Assembly (NCBI GenBank): GCA_044224515.1 | Contig: JBGAKH010000015.1 | Span: 1-64,000 of the forward strand | Direction: 5' to 3' | DNA length: 64,000 bases | Source: JBBATK01 sp044224515 | GTDB taxonomy: Bacteria > Bacteroidota > Ignavibacteria > Kapaibacteriales > NICIL-2 | In this document: one piece after another, positions 46,751 through 56,351 of the stretch | Numbering within the stretch: the stretch's first letter is position 1 | How the letters are laid out: every line of letters begins with the position of its first letter | Notes under the pieces: generated by a model | What the model was told of the DNA's origin: nothing | Seen by the model: only the letters and a program-made list of their open reading frames with translations | The model's database searches: none | Program-made: the position numbers and the translations under genes

Positions 46751-47276
46751 GTTGTAGCAATAGCCCTTGTTGAACTTCCCATGGCTCAAGGCTTCTTCGC
46801 CTGAGCTTTGTCCATTACACATGCACATTTCCAATGTGTCTTGCTTGCACCTGCTGTGAAAAACGCTCTCGAAAATCGCTATTTCAGCGCAAGCACGCCA
46901 AATAAATTCATAGAACCGGTAGCAAAGCGCTGACAGACTCTGCTTTCGACTCACGCGGAAGTGACAAGGAGTCTTGTCACAACTATACATGCCGGATCAG
47001 TCGCCTACACATTAAGAAGATGTAAGCCACACGACAATTAGCGAAGCGCAGTCTTCTTAAGTCGTCCTATTCAGAACTTGGCTCAGAGCCTGCCGTTGAT
47101 AGCTGCGAGGTGTTTTGGGTTCCAGAGACGAGCAGTTGCGCCCGAGGATACGGTTTGTTGTGACGTTGTCGCGATGCAGAGAAGCAAGCGATCACGAAGA
47201 ACTTGCGGCATAGCAGACTACCATGCGTGGAGATTGGCTTGAAAAGAAAACTGTTCTATTGATAGACGAGATCTTT
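46751..47276. other. Intergenic region between the fibre-like paralogues
   Basis: No gene recognised. In-frame codons continue from the fibre gene to 46990 but encode no signal peptide. The stretch must contain the promoter of the downstream paralogue; no clear box or hairpin was found. Confidence 0.35.
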
Positions 47277-48335
47277 TTACTGTACCAAGGTCAACTTAAT
47301 ATATGATCCGGCATAGAGGATGGTCGATGTCGCATTCGCTACATTCTGCGTCCACTGTAGCTTAAGCGTTCCGGATGTTGAGGATGTTGTGATGAGTCCT
47401 GTAATGAGTAGAACATCGCCACTCGGAGTCATGGCTGAGGTTCCGCAAATATTGTAGGAGCTTAGTGGATCGAGAATATAGTTTACATCATCTGCTGCAC
47501 TGCGATTGGCAAAGGTGTTTACAAACTCTGTGGTGCCACTCGGTGCAACGAGTTGGACTTTAAGTCCTGCGCCCGCAGGAGTGCTAATGCGAACGACTCC
47601 GTAGACTTCATACGTTTTATTCGCAGATACGGAGAACGTGAAATCATCATCATCCTGTAGACTCGTCGTATTGGTTTGCGATTCGTCTGCAGCCTTCTGT
47701 GTAAGTACCACACCGCCTGTTCCCCAATAGAGCGATCCTGCACCGTCGTTCATAAGAATTGAATATTGCACACCCTGCGAACCCGGCAAGATATAGGTGA
47801 CATTGGAGCTCTGCGCTTGCGCTTTGAACTCGGTGTAGTTCGTACCACTGGAGCTTGGTTCATTGAAGCGTAGGATGCCGGCGCTGTTGTTGTTGTTATC
47901 CAAGAGCAGAGTACCGTTCATGAGGTGCAGACGTTGGGAAGGACTCGACGTACCAATACCCAATAAGCTTGAGCTGTTATCCCAATACAGATTCGCGTTG
48001 GAACTCAATGTTGAGGAGGTGGACCAAAAGGCAACCCGTGATGCCGTGCCACTGCCACTAACACCATTCACCCAGCTTAGAGAATCGTCGCTACCTGAGA
48101 TCGAGCTTACGGACAACATCTGATTAACACTCGGCGCTGTTGTCGGAAAAATGAGTCGATAATTTGCACTGAGAAGTCGAGGCGCAAAGAGAGAAACAAA
48201 ACGCTCACTGGCTCCACTCTGCGTGTTCGAAAACAAACTTCCTTGTCGTGAGCTTGGAAAGGGTGATTGAGCTTCTGCTGATTCGTACAGCCAACAGCTC
48301 AAAAGCAAAAGAATATAAATGGAGCGATGTTTCAT
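47277..48335 (-). CDS. Fibre-like secreted protein, paralogue
   Basis: 352 residues. Signal peptide MKHRSIYILLLLSCWLYESAEAQ. The body parallels the 45401 gene: SSRQGSLFSNTQSGASERF, then SLLGIGTSSPSQRLHLMNG with one GIGT-xxP motif instead of two, and SNVTYILPGSQGVQY. The C-terminal ~140 residues (VVLTQKAADESQTNTTSLQ onward) form a beta-rich domain also found in the longer paralogue (KYARKSANESVTSSTTLQ). The shared head and tail with a variable middle suggest duplication followed by loss or gain of a module. Confidence 0.75.
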   Translation of the reverse strand: MKHRSIYILLLLSCWLYESAEAQSPFPSSRQGSLFSNTQSGASERFVSLFAPRLLSANYRLIFPTTAPSVNQMLSVSSISGSDDSLSWVNGVSGSGTASRVAFWSTSSTLSSNANLYWDNSSSLLGIGTSSPSQRLHLMNGTLLLDNNNNSAGILRFNEPSSSGTNYTEFKAQAQSSNVTYILPGSQGVQYSILMNDGAGSLYWGTGGVVLTQKAADESQTNTTSLQDDDDFTFSVSANKTYEVYGVVRISTPAGAGLKVQLVAPSGTTEFVNTFANRSAADDVNYILDPLSSYNICGTSAMTPSGDVLLITGLITTSSTSGTLKLQWTQNVANATSTILYAGSYIKLTLVQ

Positions 48336-48941
48336 ATGCCTGGTCTCTGATCGTTGTCACGAGCTTCATGGAAACACATCGCGTAGTCTACTCGGATGAG
48401 CTCCATACTTCGTTGTTCCGAATAGAGCGTCAACAGGAATTATGCCAATGCTCACGCTTTCAATCGATGTAGGAACATCGATGCTAAGTCATTGATTTGA
48501 CAGCAAAATGGAGCATTTTGTCGATTAAAGCTGCAAAATGCTTCAATTCTTCTGCGAATGCACTTTTGAGGTCCGACATTCTTGCGAAGCGGACTCCTTA
48601 GTCAGCATCACAATCGCCTTCAAACTATTTTGTTAATGATTCTTTTGTTGAGCACGAACCTGTAGTATTAGCCTTCCTAAAGTCGGCCAAGCCGACTAGG
48701 AAGAGTGAAAAAAAACTCTTTCGGCACAGGACTATGATCCGTACTACCCGCCTGCGTTGCCAGCGTTCGACGCCGCGATTGGACGTCGTCTCATCGCTAG
48801 GAAACTCGTGGAGCCGGACATTGTTCATTACCGTTCAGCGACACCACTGACGATACAAAATGCTGCCGACAACAGCTCTGCTGTGTCGGCAGCGTTCACG
48901 AAACGCGCCGAGTGTTGAATTGATCGGACTGCCACTCCTGC
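48336..48941. other. Intergenic region with AT-rich hairpins
   Basis: No gene recognised. Nested inverted repeats around 48503-48550 (AAAATG-GAG-CATTTT, and GCATTTTG with CAAAATGC) could be an operator for the fibre-like gene. A separate palindrome near 48666-48694 (CTTCCTA, AGTCGGC, GCCGACT, AGGAAG) and the terminator at 48853-48893 complete the stretch. Confidence 0.4.
48853..48893 (-). terminator. Intrinsic terminator of the reverse sigma gene
   Basis: On the reverse strand GCTGCCGACACAGC-AGA-GCTGTTGTCGGCAGC forms a stem with one bulge, followed by ATTTTG. It lies about 50 bp beyond the stop at 48942, as expected for the terminator of that gene. Confidence 0.75.
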
Positions 48942-49451
48942 CTACAAGTACTCCTTCAAGTTTCTCTGCATTTCTATACGAGCGCGTTGAATTCGTTTGT
49001 GGACAGCTTCACGATGCAAACCGAGAGTCAGCGCGATTTCTTCGGCATGAAAACCTTGACTATGCAGTTCAAAACAAGTGCGCAGTGATGGCGACAAACG
49101 CTGGAGGGCGTAGCAGATATCAATGCCTTCATACTCCGACTCGTAAAACAAATACTCAGGGGGTTCCTCCTCTGCATGCGTGTCAGTAGCGATCGAAAGA
49201 TCGCTGAAGAGTGTTGTTCTCAATTGCATGCGTCGTGCGTCCAACAGCATGCGTGAAGCAACGCAGTGTAACCATCGACGCAGGTCTTCGTCGCTCAATC
49301 CCAGACCGGATGTATTCTGTAGAGAGAGCAAACGAAGAACCGCGCCATGCAACGCGTCAGCTCGATCTTGTGTTGTAGTGTATCCAAAACTTCGATAGAG
49401 ATTGGTCGCAACGTGCGACAGTGTTCCGCTCCATGATGCTTGCGTGTTCAT
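48942..49451 (-). CDS. Sigma-70 family RNA polymerase sigma factor (ECF-like)
   Basis: 169 residues; GAGGACC lies before the ATG. Region 2 is recognisable but divergent (YRSFGYTTTQDRADALHGAV, LRRWLHCVASRMLLDARR). Region 4 is clear: LQRLSPSLRTCFELHSQGF and EIALTLGLHREAVHKRIQR. No anti-sigma gene is adjacent, unlike the two other sigma genes in the window. A terminator follows on its strand, so it is monocistronic. It may control the fibre-like genes next to it; this is inferred from proximity only. Confidence 0.78.
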   Translation of the reverse strand: MNTQASWSGTLSHVATNLYRSFGYTTTQDRADALHGAVLRLLSLQNTSGLGLSDEDLRRWLHCVASRMLLDARRMQLRTTLFSDLSIATDTHAEEEPPEYLFYESEYEGIDICYALQRLSPSLRTCFELHSQGFHAEEIALTLGLHREAVHKRIQRARIEMQRNLKEYL

Positions 49452-50452
49452 AGGTCCTCATTTTAGGAAATGACAATGAACGCGCACACGTCTGCACTCA
49501 CACCGTGCACAGACATCCTCCACATCGGTCTCAGAGAGCAATTGTGTTTGCCGTACGTGCACCCATGTATGCTGCAGCCTTGCAGAGAACATGGAAGCAC
49601 CTCTCGCACACTCTTGTTCACAAACCAATGCGGCGTTGTACTCTGTGCAGAAGTCTCTACCGGCGGAGCGAAGCTCCGCATAAAGAGAAATCATCAGAAT
49701 AAGCACTCGCCGCGTTGCGCGCTAACTAGTGAGTTAATGGATTGAAGCCGGTCCTCAGCTCGTGAAAGCTTTCGATGCTCGGCATTGGAACAGTGTGGTG
49801 TTTGTGTGGATCGTATCAGGAGCGTGTGTGAAACGTATCCTGAACTCGTGTGGGCGAGAACTACACGTGCAGTCGCGAACATCGTCATCGAAGACATCGA
49901 AGAGAGTCTAGCGAGATGTACCGTGCACCATTGCGAGAAGATATCCTGTAGCCAATGAGTCTGTTAGCGAACACTTGGCTTAAGAGATCATTGGATCCAC
50001 TCTGCGAAAAGTGTGGACCTCGTACAAGGAAAAAAACGCGGTAAACAGGAAAACCGGAAAACGGGAAAACAAGTAGCGAGAGTCTTCCCTAAGCCACTGC
50101 GATGACTGTGATCAACTCAGTGCAGCTGCGAGCAGTGATGTCCATGGAGCGCGAGAAGCTCTCGCACCACTGCTCAGTAAACCTGCGAAGTTCGAACCGT
50201 GCGAGCAGAGCGAACTGTGTGTGAAACCCGGCAAGCTGTCTGACTGTTGTCGTCAACGCCGCAATTTAGACTCTTGTGACTGCAGAGGCAAGTGTGACGG
50301 CGGATGTTTAAAGCCTTTATTTATGCACGAAAATGAAGGATTGTGGAAAACTCCACGCTTAACGTTGCAAAAAGCTAAAGTTTGCTCTAAAAACGACGAT
50401 ATTCTGGCATTTTCTTTGCACACTTCAGTCTTTTCAAAGCCCGTGTGTCCTC
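49452..50452. other. 1-kb intergenic region, no gene recognised
   Basis: A perfect hairpin, GCGGAGC-GAA-GCTCCGC near 49673-49689, and a short direct repeat of GGAAAAC near 50050 are present. A frame at 49470-49745 on the forward strand has a start but no ribosome site or recognisable product and was not annotated. The region separates the reverse sigma gene from flhB. Confidence 0.4.
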
Positions 50453-51535
50453 ATGGCTAAAGAGACACCGGATGGCCAACAGAAGACCGAAGAGGCCTCC
50501 GGGAAAAAACTTAGTGACGCCAGAAATCGTGGCCAGGTCGCCAAAAGTATGGATGCCGTGAATGCGGCCGTGCTCTTGTTGGGCGGCTGGATGGTATTTG
50601 CTTTTGGACAGCACATGTTTGATAAAATCGGCGGGCTTATGAGCTATATCCTACGCATAGCTCCGGTCATCACCGTTACGGATTCTTCGGTCCCGCACTA
50701 CTACACCGTCCTTGTTCTCTTCATTGCCTCGATGATTTTACCCTTGATGTTCGTCATCATGGTAATAGGTGTCTCCATCGAAATCGCGCAAGTTGGTTTT
50801 CACTTTGCAACCGAGAAGTTTACGAAGGGACTCAACCTCGCATCGGTATTTAACCCTCTCGGTGGCATCAAGCGCATGTTCTTTTCCAAGAGCGCATACT
50901 TTGAGATCATCAAAAACAGTTTCAAGCTTACACTCTTCGGCTTCATTGTGTACCAAGTGCTCTCCTCTAAGACCGAAGCTCTCATGTTGCTCATGCAGAT
51001 GCCCTTCAGTGCTGTAGCCACCTTTATGGCAACCACGGGCTTTGAGCTGGTCTTGAAAGTTGGTTTGGTCTATGCCTGTATTGCAGTGGCGGACTATTTC
51101 TTCCAAAAGCGAAAGTTCCGCGAAGACATGAAGATGAGTAAGCAGGAGGTGAAAGAAGAGGCAAAGCAAGCCGAAGGTGACGTTGGGGTCAAGCAGCGCA
51201 TTCGCAACATCGGACGTCAACGCTTGCGCAAAATCATGTTGAAAAATGTCCAAACTGCCGACGTCGTCATTACCAACCCTACGCACTATGCGGTTGCCAT
51301 CAGCTACAAACAGGGCTCCATGCAGGCACCAAAAGTTGTAGCCAAAGGTGTGGACTTTCTGGCCCTTAAAATCCGAGAGATTGCCGGAGAACATAAAGTG
51401 CCTATCGTTGAAGATCCCCCGCTTGCCCGGACTCTCTATGCTACATGCGAGGTTGATACAGAGATCCCTGAAAAGCTGTTTAAAGCTGTGGCGCAGGTCC
51501 TCGCTTATATCTACCGTCTAAAACGCAAATCCTAA
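50453..51535 (+). CDS. flhB: Flagellar/type III export apparatus protein FlhB
   Basis: 360 residues, within the usual 350-380. The N-terminus (KETPDGQQKTEEASGKKL, DARNRGQVAKS) and four membrane segments at about 36-60, 80-115, 140-165 and 180-210 match FlhB/YscU. The cytoplasmic part has the autocleavage motif NPTHYAVAI, essential for the switch in export specificity, then KVVAKGVDFLALKIREIA and PPLARTLYATCEVDTEIP. It would sit in the export gate at the base of a flagellum. Its usual neighbours fliR, fliQ and flhA are absent, so flagellar genes appear scattered. A type III secretion homologue cannot be fully excluded, but the flagellar form fits best with fliHI nearby. Confidence 0.9.
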   Translation: MAKETPDGQQKTEEASGKKLSDARNRGQVAKSMDAVNAAVLLLGGWMVFAFGQHMFDKIGGLMSYILRIAPVITVTDSSVPHYYTVLVLFIASMILPLMFVIMVIGVSIEIAQVGFHFATEKFTKGLNLASVFNPLGGIKRMFFSKSAYFEIIKNSFKLTLFGFIVYQVLSSKTEALMLLMQMPFSAVATFMATTGFELVLKVGLVYACIAVADYFFQKRKFREDMKMSKQEVKEEAKQAEGDVGVKQRIRNIGRQRLRKIMLKNVQTADVVITNPTHYAVAISYKQGSMQAPKVVAKGVDFLALKIREIAGEHKVPIVEDPPLARTLYATCEVDTEIPEKLFKAVAQVLAYIYRLKRKS

Positions 51536-51654
51536 GTGGCACTCGGACTTGAGGAATCGAATCTGCCGAATGTGCTCAAGGGAGGTTTGTGTATTGCATG
51601 AACAGTCACGAATAGCCTCATTTTCGATGATGAAGCTCTTTTACACGATTTTTT

Positions 51655-51745
51655 TCTACGCTCAGCCTTCGGCTTCGCAGAGCTATCGAAGCGGGCAAGG
51701 CCGGCAATTGTCCGTCCTTTTGTAAATTCGTGTTCAGCTTAATGT
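51655..51745. other. Palindromic leader before nuoC, shared in part with the rpmH region
   Basis: AGCCTTCGGCT hairpin, then AAGGCCGGCA (51697-51706), a T-rich stretch and TTCAGCTTAATGT (51733-51745). The same blocks, GGCCTTCGGCC, AAGGCCGGCA and TTCAGCTCAATGT, occur in the same order before rpmH (61191-61289). Possibly a shared promoter region or RNA leader. Confidence 0.45.
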
Positions 51746-51758
51746 ATGTGAGGGAATC

Positions 51759-52358
51759 ATGGCAATAGCGCAACAAAACATCGTAGACGTGCTTCGTCCC
51801 ATTGTTGGAGAAGCCAGAGTAACAGTGCATCAGGGTCAATTGTCAATTCAAGTTGAAAAAAGCGAAGTGCTCGATGCTCTGCGCGAACTCCGTGACCACT
51901 CACTCACATCCTTCGAACAACTCATCGACGTCACAGTCGTTGACTGGGCAAACACCCGCACACCCCGCTTCGAAGTCGTGTACTTTCTCTACTCGATTCG
52001 TCACAATGATCGCCTCCGCATCAAGGTAGGTGTCGCTGCCGATGATCTGCACGTTCCAACTGTAACCGGATTGTGGGACAGCGCCAACTGGTACGAACGC
52101 GAGAGTTATGACATGTACGGCGTGATCTTCGATGGACACCCCGACCTTCGCCGATTCTATATGCCCGAAGATTACGTCGATCCGCTGAGCGGAGAAGCGC
52201 TCTATCCCTTACGCAAAGATTATCCTCTCATGGGCGTCCCGGGCGCAGCCCCCATCCCCGACTTCCCGGAACGCGAACGCTGGAAACGCGAAAAAGAAGA
52301 CTATCTCAATCAGTATCCCTCCAACCCGTTGGATACGAGCTATACTCTGAATAGCTAA
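51759..52358 (+). CDS. nuoC: NADH-quinone oxidoreductase subunit C
   Basis: 199 residues; TGTGAGGGAATC precedes the ATG. Matches the 30-kDa subunit: SLTSFEQLIDVTVVDW, FEVVYFLYSIRHNDRLRIKV, ANWYERESYDMYGVIFDGH, DLRRFYMPEDY and YPLRKDYPLMG. It belongs to the peripheral arm of complex I, next to NuoB and NuoD, on the cytoplasmic side. No nuoA, nuoB or nuoD is adjacent, so the nuo genes are split in this genome. The gene ends in a short hydrophilic tail (WKREKEDYLNQ). Confidence 0.93.
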   Translation: MAIAQQNIVDVLRPIVGEARVTVHQGQLSIQVEKSEVLDALRELRDHSLTSFEQLIDVTVVDWANTRTPRFEVVYFLYSIRHNDRLRIKVGVAADDLHVPTVTGLWDSANWYERESYDMYGVIFDGHPDLRRFYMPEDYVDPLSGEALYPLRKDYPLMGVPGAAPIPDFPERERWKREKEDYLNQYPSNPLDTSYTLNS

Positions 52359-52489
52359 TCCCCACGCGCAAGCACAACCTTTGTCCCACGTCGATTTCAT
52401 CGACGAGGGTGAAGTGCGTTGTGCATGCGCTCCGACCGATGTGAGAACGGATATGGGGATGGTAGTATTCCGAGAATACAATGCGCATC

Positions 52490-52649
52490 GGATGCCGGAG
52501 GCATCCCACAACCTAGCCTAGGGTCATCGCGAAGCGAAGACCCTAGGCTCACGTGAATAAACACAAACGCGAAAAACCACAATAGCAGACAGGATGCCGG
52601 AGGCATCCCACAACCTTTCCTAGGGTCATCGCGAAGCGATGACCCTAGG
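52490..52649. repeat. REP-like paired palindromes, second locus
   Basis: Inverted orientation relative to 31.2 kb: GGATGCC/GGCATCC (52490-52506), CCTAGGGTC/GACCCTAGG (52517-52547), linker GTGAATAAACACAAACGCG, then GGATGCC/GGCATCC (52592-52608) and CCTAGGGTC/GACCCTAGG (52619-52649). Lies exactly between the convergent genes nuoC and the YgjP-type protease, the usual place for such elements. Confidence 0.85.
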
Positions 52650-52671
52650 AAAGCGTGCACGACCCACTCCT

Positions 52672-53388
52672 CTATATCCAACGCCCATAGGTTTTGAGCC
52701 ACTCTACTGCTTCTTTGTAGCGTGGGCAAACCTCTTCAACGGCTTTCCAAAAACGATGTGAATGGTCTTTGACTTTGGTGTGTACGAGTTCGTGGAGGAC
52801 CAAATAATCCAATACAAACGGAGGGGCTTTAATGAGTCGCCAATTAAAGCTTAGGGCTTGTGCAGATGAGCACGATCCCCAGATGGTTTTAGGAGATGAG
52901 ATTCGAACTTTGGAATAGATGAATCCGTTGCGCTCCGAGAGCACGTCGACTCTGCGAAGGAAGACACGCTCGGCTTCGGCTTTGTACCACGACTCGAGGA
53001 TTTCAGTGTCGAGAAGGTCTTGCCCGCTGCAAATGACCATTTCATCGCTGTCGACCCACACCTCATTGTGTAGTGATGGTCGATACACAAAGCGATAGCA
53101 CTTGCCTCGGTACAATACTTCACCCTTCGGCACCTCGATTCGTGCGAGCTTTGAAAATCGCTCGCGTTGGCGAAGGATCCACTCATCGTGCTTGATGAGT
53201 AACTCGGCAATGCGTTTATCGGCATAGCGTATTGGTGCAACAAAATGCACCGTACCATCGTGGTGAACCATGATGCGGGCGTGTTTGACCTTCTTGCGTG
53301 TAATCACCAGATTGGGATTCAACAAGACGGCGTGCGGAGAACTCGTAGTCGTTCTACGCTTAAACAGTGATCGGAGAAATCGGGGCAT
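52672..53388 (-). CDS. YgjP-type (DUF45) metal-dependent hydrolase
   Basis: 238 residues. Typical C-terminal metallopeptidase core: SSAQALSFNWRLIKAPP, LDYLVLHELVHTKVKDHS and HRFWKAVEEVCPRYKEA. HELVH gives the two zinc histidines and the active Glu; HSHRFW supplies the third ligand. The N-terminal half holds the family strands (KVKHARIMVHHDGTVHFV, RFSKLARIEVPKGEVL). Cytoplasmic. Physiological substrate is not established. It lies at the end of a REP-like repeat and is convergent to nuoC. Confidence 0.85.
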   Translation of the reverse strand: MPRFLRSLFKRRTTTSSPHAVLLNPNLVITRKKVKHARIMVHHDGTVHFVAPIRYADKRIAELLIKHDEWILRQRERFSKLARIEVPKGEVLYRGKCYRFVYRPSLHNEVWVDSDEMVICSGQDLLDTEILESWYKAEAERVFLRRVDVLSERNGFIYSKVRISSPKTIWGSCSSAQALSFNWRLIKAPPFVLDYLVLHELVHTKVKDHSHRFWKAVEEVCPRYKEAVEWLKTYGRWI

Positions 53389-53554
53389 CTCGAATACCTG
53401 TTGCGATGAGTTTGTGTGAACAGTCCGGAGTGAGTTGAGCTCGTTCCCTGAGAAGCTCTGGGATCAATATAGACAACGCGACTTTAGTGGTGCAACTGAA
53501 TTCTGCACTGTTGACGTTAAAGTGTGGAAAAGCGAGGAAAAGGACGTAATTGAC

Positions 53555-54676
53555 TCAAATTTTAACGATTTCACCCACATTCGGAATGTGGATTGTCGTA
53601 CCGGCCGTGCCGGCCGAGCGCATGGCTTCCAGTTCACGAACGGTATCGCCGGGGGCTTCGTCCGCGAGATCGAATGTGCCATAATGCATGGGAATAAAGT
53701 TCTTGGCTGCCATGTCACGAGCAGCTTGAATAGCGCCACGGGGAGATGTGTGGTTTTGTCCCATAAACCACTCGGGCTTGTACGCGCCCGCGCCTATGAT
53801 AGCCCAATCTACCGGACCAAACAACTGCTGTACACTTTTGAATTGTGAACCGTATCCGGAATCACCACCCCAAAAAATCGTCTTTCCATTTGCGCGAATC
53901 ACATAGCTACCCCAGAGCGCTGCATTTTCATCAAACACTCCGCGGCGCGACCAGTGTCGCGCAGGTAGATAATAAATTTCAACCGAGCGTCCGCCACTCA
54001 GTTGTGTATCATACTGTTGATACCAGCCAGCCTCTTGAATGTGCTGTGCACCGTTGAGATCACGAATGACCTCTGCAGCACCGAGACCACATAAGTAACG
54101 ACTCTGGGCGTTGCGTTTGTTGATGTAGCGCAAGCTTGCTTCGTCGGCATGATCGGCATGCACGTGCGAGAGAAAAACAAAATCCAGGTCTTTGAGATAC
54201 TCAGGTGACACCGGTAGCGAGATCAATCGGTCACGCATGAAAATATTCCCGAACACGGGGTCCGTAAACATGCTGACGCCGCCAACACGAAGAAAGAAGC
54301 TGGCGTGCCCAAACCAGACAATGCAATCGTCGTCCGTCTTAAGAAAGGAATCGTCGTGCACAACGCGAACACGAAAGCTGTCCGCTTTCTTGTCACGTCT
54401 GGCCGTACTCGGAGCGGTTTGCCAATCAATCACTCTCCAGATGGAGTTGTCGTGCACGTACTCGTGGTTCAGAAACTTGCCACTCTTGTCGACAGGGGTT
54501 CCTTCCCAGCCTTTAAGAATCGTTGGAAGTTCCGCATTTGAGCGAAAGCCGCCAAGCTGAACGCTCACCTCGGCACCCAACAAGGGATGCGGTGATTCAG
54601 CCCACAGACGCGAGCTTCCACCACCCATAATCAAAGCCGGGATACCGGCAAGAAACGTACGTCGAAGACTGTTCAT
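53555..54676 (-). CDS. Exported MBL-fold hydrolase (NAPE-PLD/UlaG-like)
   Basis: 373 residues. The N-terminus SLRRTFLAGIPALIMGGG is a Tat-like signal with an RR pair. The core follows the metallo-beta-lactamase fold: VWFGHASFFLRVGG, FVFLSHVHADHADEASL (metal motif H-x-H-x-D-H), LPARHWSRRGVFDE, TIFWGGDSGYGSQF and PMHYGTFDLADEAPGDT. The same order is found in NAPE-PLD-type phosphodiesterases. The substrate is unknown. It lies about 340 bp downstream of a Tat-exported aminotransferase on the same strand, which may be functionally linked. Confidence 0.82.
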   Translation of the reverse strand: MNSLRRTFLAGIPALIMGGGSSRLWAESPHPLLGAEVSVQLGGFRSNAELPTILKGWEGTPVDKSGKFLNHEYVHDNSIWRVIDWQTAPSTARRDKKADSFRVRVVHDDSFLKTDDDCIVWFGHASFFLRVGGVSMFTDPVFGNIFMRDRLISLPVSPEYLKDLDFVFLSHVHADHADEASLRYINKRNAQSRYLCGLGAAEVIRDLNGAQHIQEAGWYQQYDTQLSGGRSVEIYYLPARHWSRRGVFDENAALWGSYVIRANGKTIFWGGDSGYGSQFKSVQQLFGPVDWAIIGAGAYKPEWFMGQNHTSPRGAIQAARDMAAKNFIPMHYGTFDLADEAPGDTVRELEAMRSAGTAGTTIHIPNVGEIVKI

Positions 54677-55016
54677 AACGTTGTACTTTCAAACTGTAAC
54701 TACCTCAGATCGTCACCACTGTGAAACAATGCGAAATCCACAACGACATGGCCGGCATTTCCTTTTGTCGGTGCAATGAGGAAGTGTTCTTCTCCATTGT
54801 GCTGTTTCCTCGATCGCCTAAGGTCAAGATCCGATGGCCGAGCCCGGAAAGTCGATAAGGCTATGAGACGAACCGCGATACTGAATGTTGCAGCGCACTA
54901 TAGCCTATTGCCTTGCCCGGATGCGCGTTGCTCTACGGAAACTCAACACCGTTTCTTCATGCAGTTCTCTGTACTCGGGTTTTCAGCCGGACTCACGATG
55001 TGTGATTGTGACTCCT
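54677..55016. other. Intergenic stretch, nothing recognised
   Basis: No gene, hairpin with a T run or repeat was recognised between the MBL-fold gene and the aminotransferase, both read on the reverse strand. Confidence 0.35.
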
Positions 55017-56351
55017 CTATTGCTTTTTATCCGATTTCTCCTCCACTCTCAAGCTTGCAATGTCTTTGCAGCTTCCCTTGGCAATAGACTCCATAATGTC
55101 TGCGAACTCCTCCATTTCACTCATTCGCGTGTAGGTCGTCGGTGAAATTCTGAGGCCTTTAAACTGTGCGTGACTAATTCCCACCGTAAAGATGCGATGC
55201 TTTTCAAGTAAGTACGTGCCGAGTTTGTCGGTGTCTATTCCGTTGATCGACACCACAATAATTCCACACCAGTTCGACTCGTCGTTAATGTTCGAATAAA
55301 ATCGAACATTGTCGTAGCGAGACAAACGCGAAGTCCAACGTCGATGCAGTGCGCGCAAGCGCGCTGCTTTACGATCGACTCCAAGCGACTCATTAAACAT
55401 GATTGCAGCACCAAGAGCATTGTGCACCGATGCCGGATGGGTACCTATCTCTTCAAACTTTCGGATGGAATCATCTTGCTCTTTGACGGCAGCCATCAAG
55501 GGCCAGATGGATTTAATCTTGTCTTTGCGCACGTAGAGCAATCCTGTTCCAAGGGGCCCATGCGTCCACTTATGAAGACTCGCTCCGTAATAGTCACACT
55601 CCAGATCAAGCTGCTTAAACGGAAACTGGTTGATGGCGTGTGCTCCATCCACGATGCACTCAATGCCTCGTTGTCGTGCCAAACGAGTAATGCGCTTCAC
55701 CGGCAGAATTTGTCCGGTCATAAAGCACACGTGCGAGATCAGGATCACTTTCGTCTTCGGAGTCAGTGCAGTTTCAATGGCATGCACATAATCGTCATGG
55801 TCCATCAACGGAGTGGGGTAATCAACTTTCTTTAAGACCACTCCATCACGTCGAACTCGCTGCTCCCAGGTCGTGATCATGCGCGGATAATCCTGCGAGG
55901 TTGTCACGATCTCATCACCGGCTTTGAGGTCCATGCCAAGCTGCAGGGTCTCTAAAGACTCAGAAGCATTGCGTGTGATGGCGATCTCTTCTGCGTCGAC
56001 TCCGAACATGCGGGCCAGTCCGTTGCGAATATGTTCGACGTTTGGCTCAAGATGACGCCACATGGTGTATGAAGGGGCAGTGTTGCTTTGGTCCAGAAGT
56101 TGTTTTTGCGCCTCTATCACCACGCGTGGAGCCGGACTCACTCCACCATTGTTGAGATTGATAATGGAACGATCAACGTCGAATGATTGCTGAATGCCAA
56201 GCCAAAAGTTCTCATCATGTGCGAGTTCCTCAGGCGATACACCGGGAGCATAGTTGCGGAGGTAGTGCAACGTTTCAGCGCTGAGTTGTTGGTTGACGAG
56301 TGAGACCCCGCTGAGTCCCATAAGCTGAAGAAAGCGACGACGTGACGACAT
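55017..56351 (-). CDS. Tat-exported class V aminotransferase-like protein
   Basis: 444 residues; AGGGGAACGAA precedes the ATG. N-terminal SRRRFLQLMGLSGVSL is a strong Tat motif, so a folded, cofactor-containing enzyme would be exported. The class V (isopenicillin-N epimerase-like) PLP fold is visible: INLNNGGVSPAPRVVIEA, TRNASESLETLQLGMDL, TKVILISHVCFMTGQILP, CIVDGAHAINQFPF (PLP-ring Asp) and YGASLHKWTHGPLGTGLL with the PLP-binding Lys. Substrate and exact reaction are unknown. Export of PLP enzymes is unusual but seen for this subgroup. Confidence 0.85.
   Translation of the reverse strand: MSSRRRFLQLMGLSGVSLVNQQLSAETLHYLRNYAPGVSPEELAHDENFWLGIQQSFDVDRSIINLNNGGVSPAPRVVIEAQKQLLDQSNTAPSYTMWRHLEPNVEHIRNGLARMFGVDAEEIAITRNASESLETLQLGMDLKAGDEIVTTSQDYPRMITTWEQRVRRDGVVLKKVDYPTPLMDHDDYVHAIETALTPKTKVILISHVCFMTGQILPVKRITRLARQRGIECIVDGAHAINQFPFKQLDLECDYYGASLHKWTHGPLGTGLLYVRKDKIKSIWPLMAAVKEQDDSIRKFEEIGTHPASVHNALGAAIMFNESLGVDRKAARLRALHRRWTSRLSRYDNVRFYSNINDESNWCGIIVVSINGIDTDKLGTYLLEKHRIFTVGISHAQFKGLRISPTTYTRMSEMEEFADIMESIAKGSCKDIASLRVEEKSDKKQ

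Noticed and set aside
49470..49745. 91-residue forward frame next to the reverse sigma gene
   Set aside because: No ribosome site, no signal peptide or known motif, composition like noncoding sequence.
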